From Prunus persica (Eukaryota; Streptophyta; Magnoliopsida; Rosales; Rosaceae), in the NCBI RefSeq assembly GCF_000346465.2, contig NC_034012.1, forward strand, positions 20,857,567-20,921,566: 64,000 nucleotides of DNA, given 5' to 3'. Positions 15,601 through 29,002 of this stretch are shown piece after piece. Every line of letters starts with the position of its first letter. Within the stretch, counting starts at the first letter, position 1. The notes under the pieces were generated by a model that saw only the letters and a program-made list of their open reading frames with translations, made no database searches and was not told where the DNA came from. Both the position numbers and the translations under genes were made by a program.

Positions 15601-18600
15601 AGCGAAATTCAATGGCTAAAACAATGCAATACACCAACCTTTGCATTTCATAACGAACTTTGTACGAACCTCAATTATCCAATTTCATGGACCAATCGAT
15701 ATCGGATTGAGTCCAAAACTTGGGGAACATCATAATACTGTGGGAGGAGTCATTTGGTGGGTTTTGAGTGAAATCCAATCCCCAAAACTATACAATACAC
15801 CAACCACTCCATTTCAGAACAAACTTGGTACGATCCGGAATTGTCCAAATTCCAAGACCAATCGATATCGGATTGACTCGAAAACTTGGGGAACATCATA
15901 ATTTTATGGGAGGAGTCATTTTGTGAGTTTTGAGTGAAATCAAATGGCTAAAACAATGCAACACAACAACCACCCATTTCATAACGAACTTCGTACGAAC
16001 CTGAATTGTTTAATTTCATAGACCAATCAATATCGGATTGAGTCCAAAACTTGGGGAACATCAAAATCTTGTGGGAAAAGTCATTTGATGGGTTATGAGT
16101 GAAATCCAATGGCCAAAACTATGCAATTCACTAGCCACTCCATTTCATAACGAACTTCGTTCGAACCTGAATTGTGCAATTTCATGGACCAATCGATATC
16201 TGTTTGAGTAGAAAACTTGGGGAACAACATAAAGTTGTGGGAGGAGTCATTTGGTGAGTTTTGAGTGAAATCCAATTGCCAAAACTGTGCAATACAGAAA
16301 CCACTCCATTTCGGAACGAACTTCGTACGAACTTGAATTGTCCGATTTCATGGACCAATCGATATCAGACTAAGTCCAATCTTTAGAACCTCATAATATT
16401 GTAGGAGTTTGGTGGGTTTTGAGAGAAATCCAATCTCTAGAACTATACCACACAGCAGCCACTACATTTCAGAATGAACTACGTACGAACCTAAATTGTC
16501 CAATTTCAAGGACCAATCGATATCGGATTGAGTCCAAAACTTGGGGAACTTCCTAATATAGTGTGAGGAGTGATTTCGTGGCCTATGAGTGAAATAAAAT
16601 CTCTAGAACTACGCAATACACCAACCATTCCATTACAGAACGACCTTCGTACGAACCTGAATTGTCTGACTACCTGCCCCAATTGATATCGGATTGAGTC
16701 CAAAACTTGGGGGACATCATAATACTGTGGGATGAGTCATTTGGTGGGTTTTGAGTGAAATCCAATCTCTAGAACTATACAATAAACCAACCACTCCATT
16801 TCAAAATGAACTTCGTACGAAACTGAACTGTCCAATTTCATGGACCAATTGATATCGGATTAAGTCCAAAACTTGGGTAACATCATAATATAGTGGGATG
16901 AGTCATTTGGTGAGTTTTGAGTTAAATCCAACGGCTAAAACTATGCAATACACCAACCACTCCATTTCATAACGAACTTCGTACGAACTTGAATTGTCCA
17001 ATTTCACGGACAAATCGATATCCGATTGAGTGCTAAACTTGCGGAACATCATAATATGGCGGGAGGAGTCATTTGGTGAGTTTTCAGTGAAATCCAATTG
17101 CATACGATGCAATACACCAACCACTCCAGTGCAGAACGAACTTCATACGAGCCTGAATTGTCCAATTTTATAGGCCAATCGATATTGGATTGATTCCAAA
17201 ACTTGGGGAACAACATAATATTGTGGGAGGAGTCATTCGGTGGGTTTTGAGTGAAATCCAATGGCTAAAACTATGCAACACACCAACCACTCCATTTCAT
17301 AACGAACTTCATCTGAACCTGAATTGTCCAACATCATGGACCCATCGATATCGGATTGAGTCCAAAACTTGGGGAACTTCCTAATAAAGTGTGAGGAGTC
17401 ATTTGGAGAGTTTTGAGTGAAATCCAATTGCCAAAACTATGCAACACACCAACCACTCCATTTCATAAAGAACTTTGTACGAACCTGAATTGTCCGATTT
17501 CATGGACCAATCGATATCGGATTGAGTCCAAAACTTGGGGAACATCATAATATGGTGGGAGGAGTCATTTGGTGGGTTTTGAGTGAAATCCAATCTGTAG
17601 AACTATGCAATACACCAACCACTCCATTTCGGAACGACCTTCGCAAGAACCTTAATTGTCTAATTTCACGGACCAATCGATATCAGATTTAGTCCAAAAC
17701 TTGGGGAACATCATAATATGGTGGGAGGAGTCATTTCGTGAGTTTTGAGTGAAATCCAATTGCCAAAACTATGCAATACACCAACCAGTACGTTTCATAA
17801 GGTACTTCGTACGAACTTGAATTGTCCGATTTCATGGACGAATCGATATCGGACTAAGTTCAAAATTTGGGGAACCTCATAATTTTGTTGGGGGAGTCAT
17901 TTGGTTGGTTTTGGGAGAAATCCAATGTCTAGAACTATACGACACACCAACAACTACATTTCATAACGAATTTCGTACGAACCTGAATTGTCCAATTTCA
18001 TGGACCAATCGATATCGGATTGAGTCCAAAACTTGGGGAACATCATAATATGGTGGGAGGAGACATTTGGTGGGTTTTGAGTGAAGTCCAATCTCTAGAA
18101 CTACGCAATACACCAACCACTCCATTTCGTAACGAACTTCGTACGAACCTGAATTGTCCAATTTCATGGACCAATCGATATCGGATTGAGTCCAAAACTT
18201 GGGGAACATCATAATGTGGTGAGAGGAGTCATTTGGTGGGTTTTGAGTGAAGTCCAATCTCTAGAACTATGCAATACACCAACCACTCCATTTCAAAACG
18301 AACATCGTACGAACCTGAATTGTCCAACGCCATGGACCAATCAATATCGGATTGAGTCCAAAACTTGGGGAACAAAATAATATGGTGGGAGGAGTCATTT
18401 GGTGACTTTTGAGTGAAATCCCATGGCTAAAATTACACAATACACGAACCACTACATTTCAAAACGTACTTCATACGAACCTAAATTGTCCAATTTCAGG
18501 GACCAATCGATATCGGATTGAGTCCAAAACTTGGGGAATATCATAATATAGTGGGAGGAGTCATTTGGTGGGTTTTGAGTGAAATCCAATCCCTAGAACT

Positions 18601-20984
18601 ACGCAATACACCAACCACTCCATTTCAGAACGAACTTCGTACGAACCTGAATTGTCCAATTTCGTGGACCAATCGATATCGGATTGAGTCCAAAACTTGG
18701 GGAACATCATAATATAGTGGGAGGAGTCATTTGGTGACTTTTCAGTGAAGTCCAATCTCTAGAACTATGCAACACACCAACCACTCCATTTCATAACGAA
18801 CTTCGTACGAACCTGAATTGTCCAACGTCATGGACCAAACGATATCGGATTGAGTCCAAAACCTGGGGAACATCATAATATGGTGGGAGGAGTCATTTGG
18901 TGACTTTTGAGTGAAATCCAATGACTAAAATTATGCAATACACCTACCACTGCATTTCAAAACGTATTTCGTACGAACCTAAATTGTCCTATTTAAGGGA
19001 CCAATCGATATCGGATTGAGTCTGAAACTTGGGGAATATCATAATATGGTGGGAGGAGTCACTTGGTGGGTTTTGAGTGACATCCAATCTCTAGAACTAC
19101 GCAATACACCGACCACTCCATTTCTGAACGAACTTCGTACGAACTTGAATTGTCTGATTTCATGGGCCAATCGATATCGGACTAAGTCCAAAATTTGGGG
19201 AACCTCGTAATATTGTGGGAAGAATCATTTGGTGGGTTTTGAGAGAAATCCAATCTCTAGAACTATACGACACACCAATCACTACATTTCATAACGAACG
19301 TCTTACGAACCTGAATTGTCCAATTTCATGGACCAATCGAAAACGAATTAAGTCCAAAACTTGGGGAACATCATAATATGGTGGGAGGAGTCATTTGGTG
19401 AGTTTTGAGTGAAATCCAATCGCCAAAACGATGCAATACACCAACCAATCCTTTTCATAACGAACTTCGTACGAACCTGAATTGTCCGATTTGATGGACC
19501 AATCGATATCGGATTGAGTCTAAAACTTGGGGAACATCATAATGTTGTGGGAGGAGTCATTTGGGGAGTTTTGAGTGAAATCCAATTGCCAAAACTAGGC
19601 AATAGACCAACCACTTCATTTTAGAACGAACTTCGCACGAACCTGAATTGAACAATTTCATGTACCAATCGATATCGGATTGAGTCCAAAACTTGGGGAA
19701 CATCAGAATATGGTGGGAGGAGTCATTTTGGGGGGTTTTGAGTAAAATCCAATCTCTAGAACTATGCAATACACCAACCACTCCATTTCATAACGAACTT
19801 CGTACGTACCTGAATTGTCCAATTTCAAGGACCAATCGATATATGATTGAGTCCAAAACTTGGGGAACATCATAAAATGGCGGGAGCAGTCATTTGGTGG
19901 GCTTTGAGTGAAATCCAATCTGAAGAACTATGTAATACAGCAACCACTACATTTCAGAACGACCCTCGTACGAACTGTAGTTGTCCAATTTCATGGACCA
20001 ATCGATATCCGTTTGAGTACAAAACTTGGGGAATAGCATAAAGTTGTGGGAGGAGTCATTAGGTGAGTTTGATGTCCAATTGCCAAAACTATGCAATATA
20101 CCAACCACTCCATTTCAGAACGAACTTCGTACGAACCTGAATTGTCTGATTTCATGGACCAATCGATATCGGACTAAGCCCAAAATTTGGGGAACCTCAG
20201 AATATTGTGGGAGGAGTCATTTGGTGTGTTTTGAGAGAAATTCAATCTCCAAAACTATACAACACACCAACCACTCCATTTCATAACGAACTTCGTACAA
20301 ACCTGAATTGTCCGATTTCATGGACCAATCGATATCGCATTTAGTCCAAAACTTGTGGAACATCATAAGATGGTGGGAGGAGTCATTTGGTGGGTTTTGA
20401 GTGAAATCCAATCTCTAGAACTACGCAATACACCAACCACTCCATTTCATAACGAACTTCGTTCGAACCATAATTGTCCAGTTTCACGGAGCAATCGAAA
20501 TTGGATTGAGTCCAAAACTTGGGGAACATCATAATATAGTGGGAGGAGTCATTTGGAGGGTTTTGAGTGCAATCCAATCTCTACAACTATACAATACAGC
20601 AACCAATTTATTTCATAACGAACTTCGTACGACCCTAAATTCTCCGATTTCATGGACCAATCGATGTCGGATTGAGTCCAAAACTTGGGGAACCTCATAA
20701 TATTGTGGGAGGAGTCATTTGGGGGGTTTTGAGAGAAATCCAATCTCTAGAACTATACAACAAACCAACCACTACATTTCAGTACGAACTTCGTACGAAC
20801 CTGAATTGTCCAATGTCATGGACAAATCGATATCGGGTTGAGTCTAAAACTTGGGGAACGTCATAATATTGTGGGGGGAGTCATTTGGTGGGTATTGAGA
20901 GAAATCCAATCTCTAGAACTATACAACAAACCAACCACTACATTTTAGAATGAACTTCATACGAACCTGAATTGTCCAATTTCA

Positions 20985-22700
20985 TGGACAAATCGATATC
21001 GGGTTGAGTCTAAAACTTGGGGAACGTCATAATATTGTGGGAGGAGTCATTTGGTGGGTTTTGAGTGAAGTCCAATAGCTAAAACTATGGAATACACCAA
21101 CCACTCCATTTCAGAACAAACTTCATACGAACCTGAATTGTCCAACTTCATGGACCAATCGATATCGGATTGAGGCCAAAACTTGGGGAACATGATAATA
21201 TAGTGGGAGGAGTCATTTGGTGAGTTTTGAGTCAAATCCAATCCCTAGAACTATGCAACACACCAACCACTCCATTTCAGAACGAACTTCATTCGAACCT
21301 GAATTTTCCGATTTAATGGACCAATCGATATCGGATTGAGTCCAAAACTTGGGGAACAGCATAATTTACTGGGAGGAGTCATTTGGTGGGTTTTTAGTGA
21401 AATCCAATCTTTAGAACTATGCAATACAACAACCATTACATTACAGAATGAACTTCGCACGCACCTGAATTGTTTGATTTCATGGACGAATCAATTTTTG
21501 ATTGAGTCCAAAACATGGGGGACATCATAATATTGTGGAAGGAGTCATTTGGTGGGTTGAGAGTGAAATCCAATCTCTATAACTATCCAACACAACAACC
21601 ACTCCATTTCAGAACGAACTTCATACGAACCTTAATTGTCCAATTGCATGGACCAAACGACATCGGATTGAGTCCAAAACTTGGGGAACATCATAATGTT
21701 CTGGGAGGAGTCATTTGGTGAGTCTTGAGTGAAATCAAATTGCCAAAACTACGCAATACACCAAGCAATACATTTCAGAACGATCTTCGTACGAACTTGA
21801 ATTGTCCGATTTCATAGACCAATCGATATCAGATTGAGTCCAAAACTTGGGGAACATCATAATATTGTGGGAGGAGTCATTGGGTGGGCTTTCAGTAAAA
21901 TCCAATCTCCAGAACTATAAAATACACCAACCACTCCATTTCAGAACGAACTTCGTACGAACCTGAATTGTCCAATCTCAAGGACAAATCGATATCGGGT
22001 TGAGTCTAAAACTTGGGGAACGTCATAATATTGTGGGAGGAGTCATTTGGTGGGTTTTGAGTGAAGTCCAACAGCTAAAACTATGGAATACACCAACCAC
22101 TCCATTTCAGAACAAACTTCGTACGAACCTGAATTGTCCAACTTCATGGACCAATCGATATCGGATTGAGGCCAAAACTTGGGGAACATGATAATATAGT
22201 GGGAGGAGTCATTTGGTGAGTTTTGAGTCAAATCCAATCCCTAGAACTATGCAACACACCAACCACTCCATTTCAGAACGAACTTCATAAGAACCTGAAT
22301 TTTCCGATTTAATGGACCAATCGATATCGGATTGAGTCCAAAACTTGGGGAACAGCATAATTTACTGGGAGGAGTCATTTGGTGGGTTTTTAGTGAAATC
22401 CAATCTTTAGAACTATGCAATACACCAACCATTACATTACAGAATGAACTTCGCACGCACCTGAATTGTTTGATTTCATGGACGAATCAATTTTTGATTG
22501 AGTCCAAAACATGGGGAACATCATAATATTGTGGCAGGAGTCATTTGGTGGGTTGAGAGTGAAATCCAATCTCTATAACTATCCAACACAACAACCACTC
22601 CATTTCAGAACGAACTTCATACGAACCTTAATTGTCCAATTGCATGGACCAAACGACATCGGATTGAGTCCAAAACTTCGGGAACATCATCATATGGTGG
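20985..22700 (+). repeat. 996-bp hexamer tandem duplication
   Basis: The sequence from about 20985 to 21700 is repeated at 21981 to 22696 with a constant offset of 996 bp, exactly six monomers. Corresponding landmarks are 21047 and 22043, 21251 and 22247, 21336 and 22332, and 21561 and 22557. Only a few substitutions separate the copies over about 700 bp, far fewer than separate random monomers of this array, so the duplication is recent relative to the array. Rare shared variants include GGGTTGAGTCTAAAAC, TTTACTGGGAGG and AACTATCCAACACAACAACC. Confidence 0.9.
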
Positions 22701-24179
22701 GAGGAGTCAATTGGTGGGTTTTCAGAGAAATCCAATCTCTAGAACTATGCAATACACCAACCACTCCATTTCATAACGAACTTCGTACGAACCGGAATTG
22801 TCCAATTTCATGGACCAATCGATATCGGATTGAGTCCAAAACTTGGGGAATATCATAATATGGTGGGAGGAGTCATTTGGTGGGTTTTGAGTGAAATCCA
22901 ATCTGTACAACAATGCAATACACCAAAAACTCCATTTCATAACGAACTTCGTACGAACATGAATTGTCCAATTTCATGGACCAAGCGATATCGGATTGAG
23001 TCCAAAACTTGGGGAACATAATAAGATGGTGGGAGGAGTCATTTGATGGGTTTTGAGTGAAATACAATCTCTAGAACTATGCAATACACCAACCACCCCA
23101 TTTCATAACGAACTTAGTACGAACCGGAATTGTCTAATTTCATGGACCAATCTATATCGGATTGAGTCCAAAAGTTGGAGAACACCATAATATGATGGGT
23201 TGGAGTGATTTGGTGAGTTTTGAATGAAATCTAATGGCTAAAACTATGCAATACACCAACCACACCATTTCAGAACGAACTTCGTACGAACATGAATTGT
23301 GCAAATTCATGGACCAATCGATATCGGATTGAGTCCAAAACTTGGGGCACATCATAATATTGTGGGAGGAGTCATTTGGCGGGTTTTGAGAAAAATCTAA
23401 TTGCAAAAACTATGAAATACACCAACCACTCCATTTCATAACGAACTTCGTACGAATATGAATAGTCCAATTTCTTGGACCAATCGATATCGGATTGAAC
23501 CCAAAATTTGGGGAACATCATAAGATGGTGGGAGGAGTTATACGGTGAGTTTCGAGTCAAATCCAATCTCTAGAACTATGCAATACACCAACCTTTCCAT
23601 TTTAGAACGAACATCGAACGAACCTGAATTGTCCAATTTCATGGACCAATCGATATCATGTTGAGTCTAAAACTTGGGGAACATCGTAATATTGTGGGAG
23701 GAGTCATTTGTTGGGTTTTGCGTGAAATCCAATCTCTAGAAGAATGCAATACATCAACCACTCCATTTCATAACGAACTTCGTACGAACCTGAATTGTCC
23801 GATTTCATGCACCAATCGATATCGGATTGAGTCCAAAACTTGGGGAACATCATAATATGGTTGGAGGAGTCATTTGGGGAGTTTTAAGTGAAATCTAACG
23901 GCTAAAACTATGCAATACACCAACCACTCCATTTCTTAACGAACTTCGTGCGAACCTGAATTGTCCGATTTCAAGCACCAATTGATATTGGATTGAGTCC
24001 AAAAGTGGGGGAACATCACAGTGTTGTGGGAGGAGTCATTTGAAGAGTTTTGAGTGAAATCCAATGCCTAAAACTTTGCAATACACCAACCACTCCATTT
24101 CAGATCAAACTTCGTACGAACCTGAATTGTCCGAATTCATGGACCAATTTATATCGGATTGAGCCCAAAACTTGGGGAA

Positions 24180-24184
24180 CATCG
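24180..24184. repeat. Target-site duplication, left arm of LTR copy A
   Basis: CATCG here corresponds to CATCA at 26010-26014. The one mismatch falls in CATCGTAAT versus CATCATAAT, a variant also common elsewhere in the satellite. Confidence 0.75.
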
Positions 24185-24834
24185 TGATAAGCTCATAATT
24201 TCACACATTTGCATGCCTTCTTTCCTTTGTAATTTTGTTAGCTTCTCTTTATTTTGAGTCTCTTACCTATGTTTGTGTGCTTTGTAGGTTAAGACAGCAA
24301 GGGGATGACATTTGATACAATTCATGCATGTTAAGGGCTGAGTGGCACAAGAGGAATATGAGCTTAAAGACAAAACTAATTTGTGCCACACTCCTTGTCA
24401 GTCCAGTTTCGTAGGTCATCTTGCAGGCCTCATTTCAGTAACTTACACAGGTCGGATGAGGAGACATCCTTCATAGAAGTTGTTCCAATGGGTGTCTATT
24501 ATAACATATCCAAATTTCAGCCCAATTGGATAAATCTGGAGCCCTCAACACGTCAAAGACTGAACCAAGTTCACAGAAATGTCATGTTGGCTGCCATCAC
24601 ATTTAATGTGGCTACATCCCTAGAGCCATGTGCTACACATGGGCAGCCACACATGGGAGTCAAATCAGCTCAGAAGCTCAGAAAGATGAACAAAAGTCAA
24701 GCTTTCCATAAAGAAACCATACCAAAGCATGTATTTGTCAGCTGGAGCAGTTGGCAAGTATGGGCAGCTGGAGCACTTGGGAGCAGCTAAGAGAGGTGTG
24801 CTTCACCAGCCAAAGGGGAGCACGAAATTTCACT

Positions 24835-24844
24835 CTATAAATAG
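24835..24844 (+). promoter_or_regulatory. LTR promoter TATA box, copy A
   Basis: CTATAAATAG, followed by AGAG, is a strong plant TATA box. It is conserved in all three family 1 LTRs (43614-43623 in copy C and 30143-30152 on the minus strand in copy B). It lies about 650 bp into the LTR and marks the U3/R boundary region, so sequence upstream of it is U3. Confidence 0.75.
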
Positions 24845-25352
24845 AGAGTTGCACACTCATTCAAGAGGAGAGCAGACACACACATTCACTTCATCCATTA
24901 CTCTCATACACACATTCAGATTCACCACAAAGAGAGAAGAGAGCTTGGAGCTGTCAAGGGAGCTTGGAGCTGTCCTGGGAACTTCCTTGCTGCCATCATC
25001 TAGTTCTTCTCCTCTCTTTATCCTATCTATGTATTTCTTATTTTCTGTATTCATAGTTATGTCTAACTAATCCATTTAGTTAGGGCTTAGGATGAAGCCC
25101 TAGTCATGAATATTCAATGTTATGGATGATTTTATGGTTAATTGATTTCCTTGCTTTTATTATCAAGTTGTTAATCTCCAGTTTATTATGTGCTTGATGT
25201 ATGTTTTCTTGGAGTAGCTAACTAAGATTTTATGCATCTAGCACAGGTTGGGAAGGGGTTTAGATTCACCAATTCTACTCTCCTTTCACAAGCAACACAT
25301 GAATGGCCTAAGAATCATTCAAGGGGTTAATAACCATAGGTTGACTAGGACA

Positions 25353-25530
25353 GATACCATGTTCTAGGACTTGTGTGATTATCATATTCTCAAGGAGCTT
25401 AATGACTCTTGTATGCTTTATTCTAAGTAGATACCATGCTTAGGTTGCATATTAGAGATCACGTGTTGTGTAGATACCATGCATGATCACATGCCTTAGG
25501 AGAATCATGCATCCTGCACCTAGATACCAT
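25353..25530 (+). repeat. Four spaced GATACCAT direct repeats in the LTR
   Basis: GATACCAT occurs at 25353, 25430, 25473 and 25523. The last three have preceding TA and all are followed by diverged AT-rich or purine-rich sequence. The same series occurs in the other LTR copies (one copy C element is GACACCAT). They lie downstream of the TATA box, so they would be in the transcribed leader. Function is unknown. Confidence 0.7.
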
Positions 25531-26009
25531 AGGCTTGTATGCGATGATCTATTGTTGATGAAGCTTGAGTCAATTTCTATGCATTCATAACTTGGATAGG
25601 AAAACTAGTGGTGGATTCCAAGGCTCTAACACCTTTCAATCATTGTTTCACAACTTGTTGATTGCTGCCAGTGTTTACTTTCGAGCACTTTCATTTCACT
25701 TTCTTGTTTTCATTTCAACAACAAAACCCCCCATTTCGAGTGCGTGTGTGGTGCTAGGATTCTGTCCTAGACCTTGAGTAATTAGCAAGAGGCATTGTTG
25801 AATTCGACCTTGCCTTTAGCTAGTTAGTCAGTTTCTTTGTTCTTTGTTTTTCTAGCATTCTAAGTAATTTAACTTGGAACCAAGTTACCATTCTCCGTGG
25901 GATCGACCTCGTATTTACATAAGCTATACTATAAACGGTTCGTGCACTTGCGAGAATTAAAGTTGCTGTTTTTAATAACTCATTTTAGTTGTTAAGAATT
26001 GGCTAAACA

Positions 26010-29002
26010 CATCATAATATGGTGGGAGGAGTCATAGGTTGAGTTTTGAGCGAAATGCAATGGCTAAAACTATGCAATACACCAACCACTCCATTTCAGA
26101 ACGAACTTCGTGCGAACCTGAATTGTCCGATGTCATGGACCAATCAATATAGGATTGAGTCCAAAACTTGGGGAACATCATAATATAACGGGAGGAGTCA
26201 TTTGGTGGGTTTTCACTCCATTTCATAACGAACTTCATACAAACCTGAATGGTCCAATTTCAAGGACCAATCGATATCTTATTGAGTCCAAAACTTGGGG
26301 AACATCCTAATATGGTGGGAGGAGTCATTTGTGGGTTTTGAGTGAAATCCAATCTCTATAACTATCCAACACAACAACCACTCCATTTCAGAACGAATTT
26401 CATACGAACCTTAATTGTCCAATTGCATGGACCAAACGACATCGGATTGAGTCCAAAACTTGGGGAACATCAGAATGTTCTGGGAGGAGTCATTTGGTGA
26501 GTCTTAAGTGAAATCAAATTGCCGAAACCACGCAATACACCAAGCAATACATTTCAGAATGATGTTCGTACGAACTTGAATTGTCCGATTTCATAGACCA
26601 ATCGATATCGGATTGAGTCAAAAGCTTGGGGAACCTCATAATATTGTGGGAGGAGTCATTTGGTGGGTTTTGAGAGAAATCTAAGGGCTAAAACTATGCA
26701 ATACACCAAGCACACCATTGCATAACGAACTTCGTTCGAACCTGAATTGTCCAATTTCACGGACCAATCAATATCGGATTGAGTCCAAAACTTGGGGCAC
26801 ATCATCATACGGTGGGAGGAGTCATTTGGTGGGTTTTGAGTGAAGTCCAATCTCTAGAACTATGCAATATACCAAGCACTCCATTTCATAACGAACTTCG
26901 TACAATCCTGAATTGTCCAATTTCATGGACCAATCGATATCGGATTGAGTACAAAATTTGGGGAATATCATAATATGGTGGGAGGAGTCATTTGGTGGGT
27001 TTTGAGTGAAATCCAATCTCTACAACTATGCAAAACACCAACCACTCCATTTCATAAAGAATATCATACGAACCTGAATTGTCCAATTTCATCGACCAAT
27101 CGATATCGGATTGAGTCCAAACCTTGGGGAACATCATAATATGATGGTTGGAGTCGTTTGGTGAGTTTTGAATGAAATCCAATGGCTAAAACTAAGCAAT
27201 ACACCAACCCCTCCATTTTAGAACGAACTTCGTACGAACCTTAATTGTCCAATTTCATCGACCAATCGATATTGGATTGAGTCCAAAACTTGGGGAACAT
27301 CATAATATGATTGCTAGAGTCATTTGGTGAGTTTTGAATGAAATCCAATGGCATAAACAATGCAATACACCACCCACTCCATTACATAACGAACTTCGTA
27401 CGAACCTGAATTGTCCAATTTCATGGACCAATCGATATCGGATTGAGTCCAAAACTTAGGGAACATCATAATATGATTGGTGGAGTCATTTGGTGAGTTC
27501 TGAATGAAATCCAATGGCTAAAACTATGCAATACACCACCCACTCCATTTCAGAACGAACTTCGTACGAACCTGAATTGTCCAATTTCATGAACCAATCG
27601 ATATCGGATTGAGAACAAAACTTGGGGAACATCATAATATGGTGGGAGGAGTCATTTGGTGTGTTATGGGTGAAGTCCTATGCAATACACCAACCACTCC
27701 ATTTCATAACGAACTTCGTATGAACCTGAACTGTCCAATTCATAGACCAATCGATATCGGATTGAGTCCAAAACTTGGGGAACATCATAATATGGTGGGA
27801 GGAGTCATTTGGCGGGTTTTGAGTGAAATCCAATCTCTAGAGCTATGCAATACACCACCCACTCCATTTCAGAACGAACTTCGTACGAACCTGAATTGTC
27901 CAATTTCATGGACCAATCGATATCGGATTGAGAAAAAAACTTGGGGAACATCATAATATGGTGGGAGGAGTCATTTGGTGTGTTATGGGTGAAGTCCTAT
28001 GCAATACACCAACCACTCCATTTCATAACGAACTTCGTATGAACCTGAACTGTCCAATTTCATAGACCAATCGATATCGGATTGATTCCAAAACATGGGG
28101 AACATCATAATATGGTGGGAGGAGTCATTTGGTGGGTTTTGAGTGAAATCCAATCTCTACAACTATGCAATACACCAACAAATCCATTTCATAACGAACT
28201 TCGTACGAACCTGAATTGTCCAATTACATGGACCAATCGATATCAGATTGAGTCCAAAACTCGGGGAACATCATCATATGGTGGGAGGAGTCATTTTTGG
28301 TGGTTTTGAGTGAAATCCAATCTCTAGAACTATGCAACACACCAACCACTACATTTCATAACGAACTTCGTACGAACCTGAATTGTCCAATTTCATGGAC
28401 TAATCGATAGCGGATTGACTCCAAAACTTGGGGAACATCATAATCTGGTAGGGGAAGTCATTTGGTGGGTTTTGAGTGAAGTCCAATCTCTAGAACTATG
28501 CAATACACCAACCACTCCATTTCATAACGAACTTCGTACGAACCTGAATTGTCCAATTTCATGGACCAATCGATACCGGATTGAGTCCAAAACATGGGGA
28601 ACATCATAATATGGTGGGATGAGTCATTTGGTGGGTTCTGAGTGAAGTCCAATGGCTACAACTATGCAATACACCAACCACTCCATTTCATAACGAACTT
28701 CATACGAACATGAATTGTCCAATTTCATGGACCAATCGATATCGGATTGAGTCCAAAACTTGGGGAACATCATAATCTGGTGAGAGGAGTCATTTGGTGG
28801 GTTTTGAGTGAAATCCAATCTCTAGAACTATGCAATACACCAACCACTCCATTTCATAATGAACTTCGTACGAACCTGAATTATCCAATTTCATGGACCA
28901 ATCGATATCGGATTGAGTACAATACTTGGGGAACGTCATAATATGATGGGTGGAGTCATTTGGTGGGTTTTGAGTGAAATCCAATCTCTACAACTATGCA
29001 AT
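26010..29002 (+). repeat. 166-bp satellite array, block 2
   Basis: The array resumes in phase after LTR copy A and runs to the inverted LTR. A partial monomer near 26213 joins GGGTTTT directly to CACTCCATTTCATAACG, deleting about 40 bp. The segment about 26340-26610 is a third copy of the variant block seen at 21561-21830, so related monomers flank the LTR insertion. Confidence 0.96.
27600..28080 (+). repeat. 319-bp dimer duplication tagged by a shortened monomer
   Basis: GTGTTATGGGTGAAGTCC fused directly to TATGCAATACACC occurs at 27661 and again at 27980, an offset of 319 bp. The fusion removes 13-14 bp of the usual monomer. Flanking sequence is almost the same in the two copies, so the deletion arose once and was then duplicated. 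Confidence 0.85.

Larger units (their letters stand above)
1..24184 (+). repeat. 166-bp satellite array, block 1
   Basis: This block is a continuous head-to-tail array of a 166-bp monomer. Landmarks recur in fixed order: the palindrome CGATATCG, then CCAAAACTTGGGGAACATC, TGGGAGGAGTCATTTGGTG, GAGTGAAATCCAAT, CAATACACCAACCACTCC, the palindrome TTCGTACGAA, and AATTGTCCAATTTCATGG. The period can be read directly from equivalent landmarks at 8528, 8694 and 8860. Monomers differ by many point changes and occasional short deletions. It is noncoding: no frame stays open beyond a few monomers, and homologous accidental frames occur on both strands. Such satellites typify plant centromeres and pericentromeres; functional centromere identity (CENH3 loading) cannot be read from sequence. 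The array continues past the left edge of the window. Confidence 0.97.
24185..26009 (+). mobile_element. Solo LTR, family 1 (Ty3/gypsy, Athila-like), copy A
   Basis: This 1825-bp insertion starts TGATAAG and ends TAAACA, matching the TG...CA convention of LTRs. It interrupts a satellite monomer at CATCG/CATCA: the five bases before it (24180-24184) and after it (26010-26014) match at four of five positions, as expected for an aged 5-bp target-site duplication. Near-identical sequence recurs at 43004-44768 and, inverted, at 29003-30803, where an integrase lies next to it, which identifies the family. No internal region is present, so this is a solo LTR. A TATA box is at 24835-24844. Copy A carries a tandem duplication of GAGCTTGGAGCTGTC near 24940-24980 that the inverted copy lacks. 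Confidence 0.93.
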
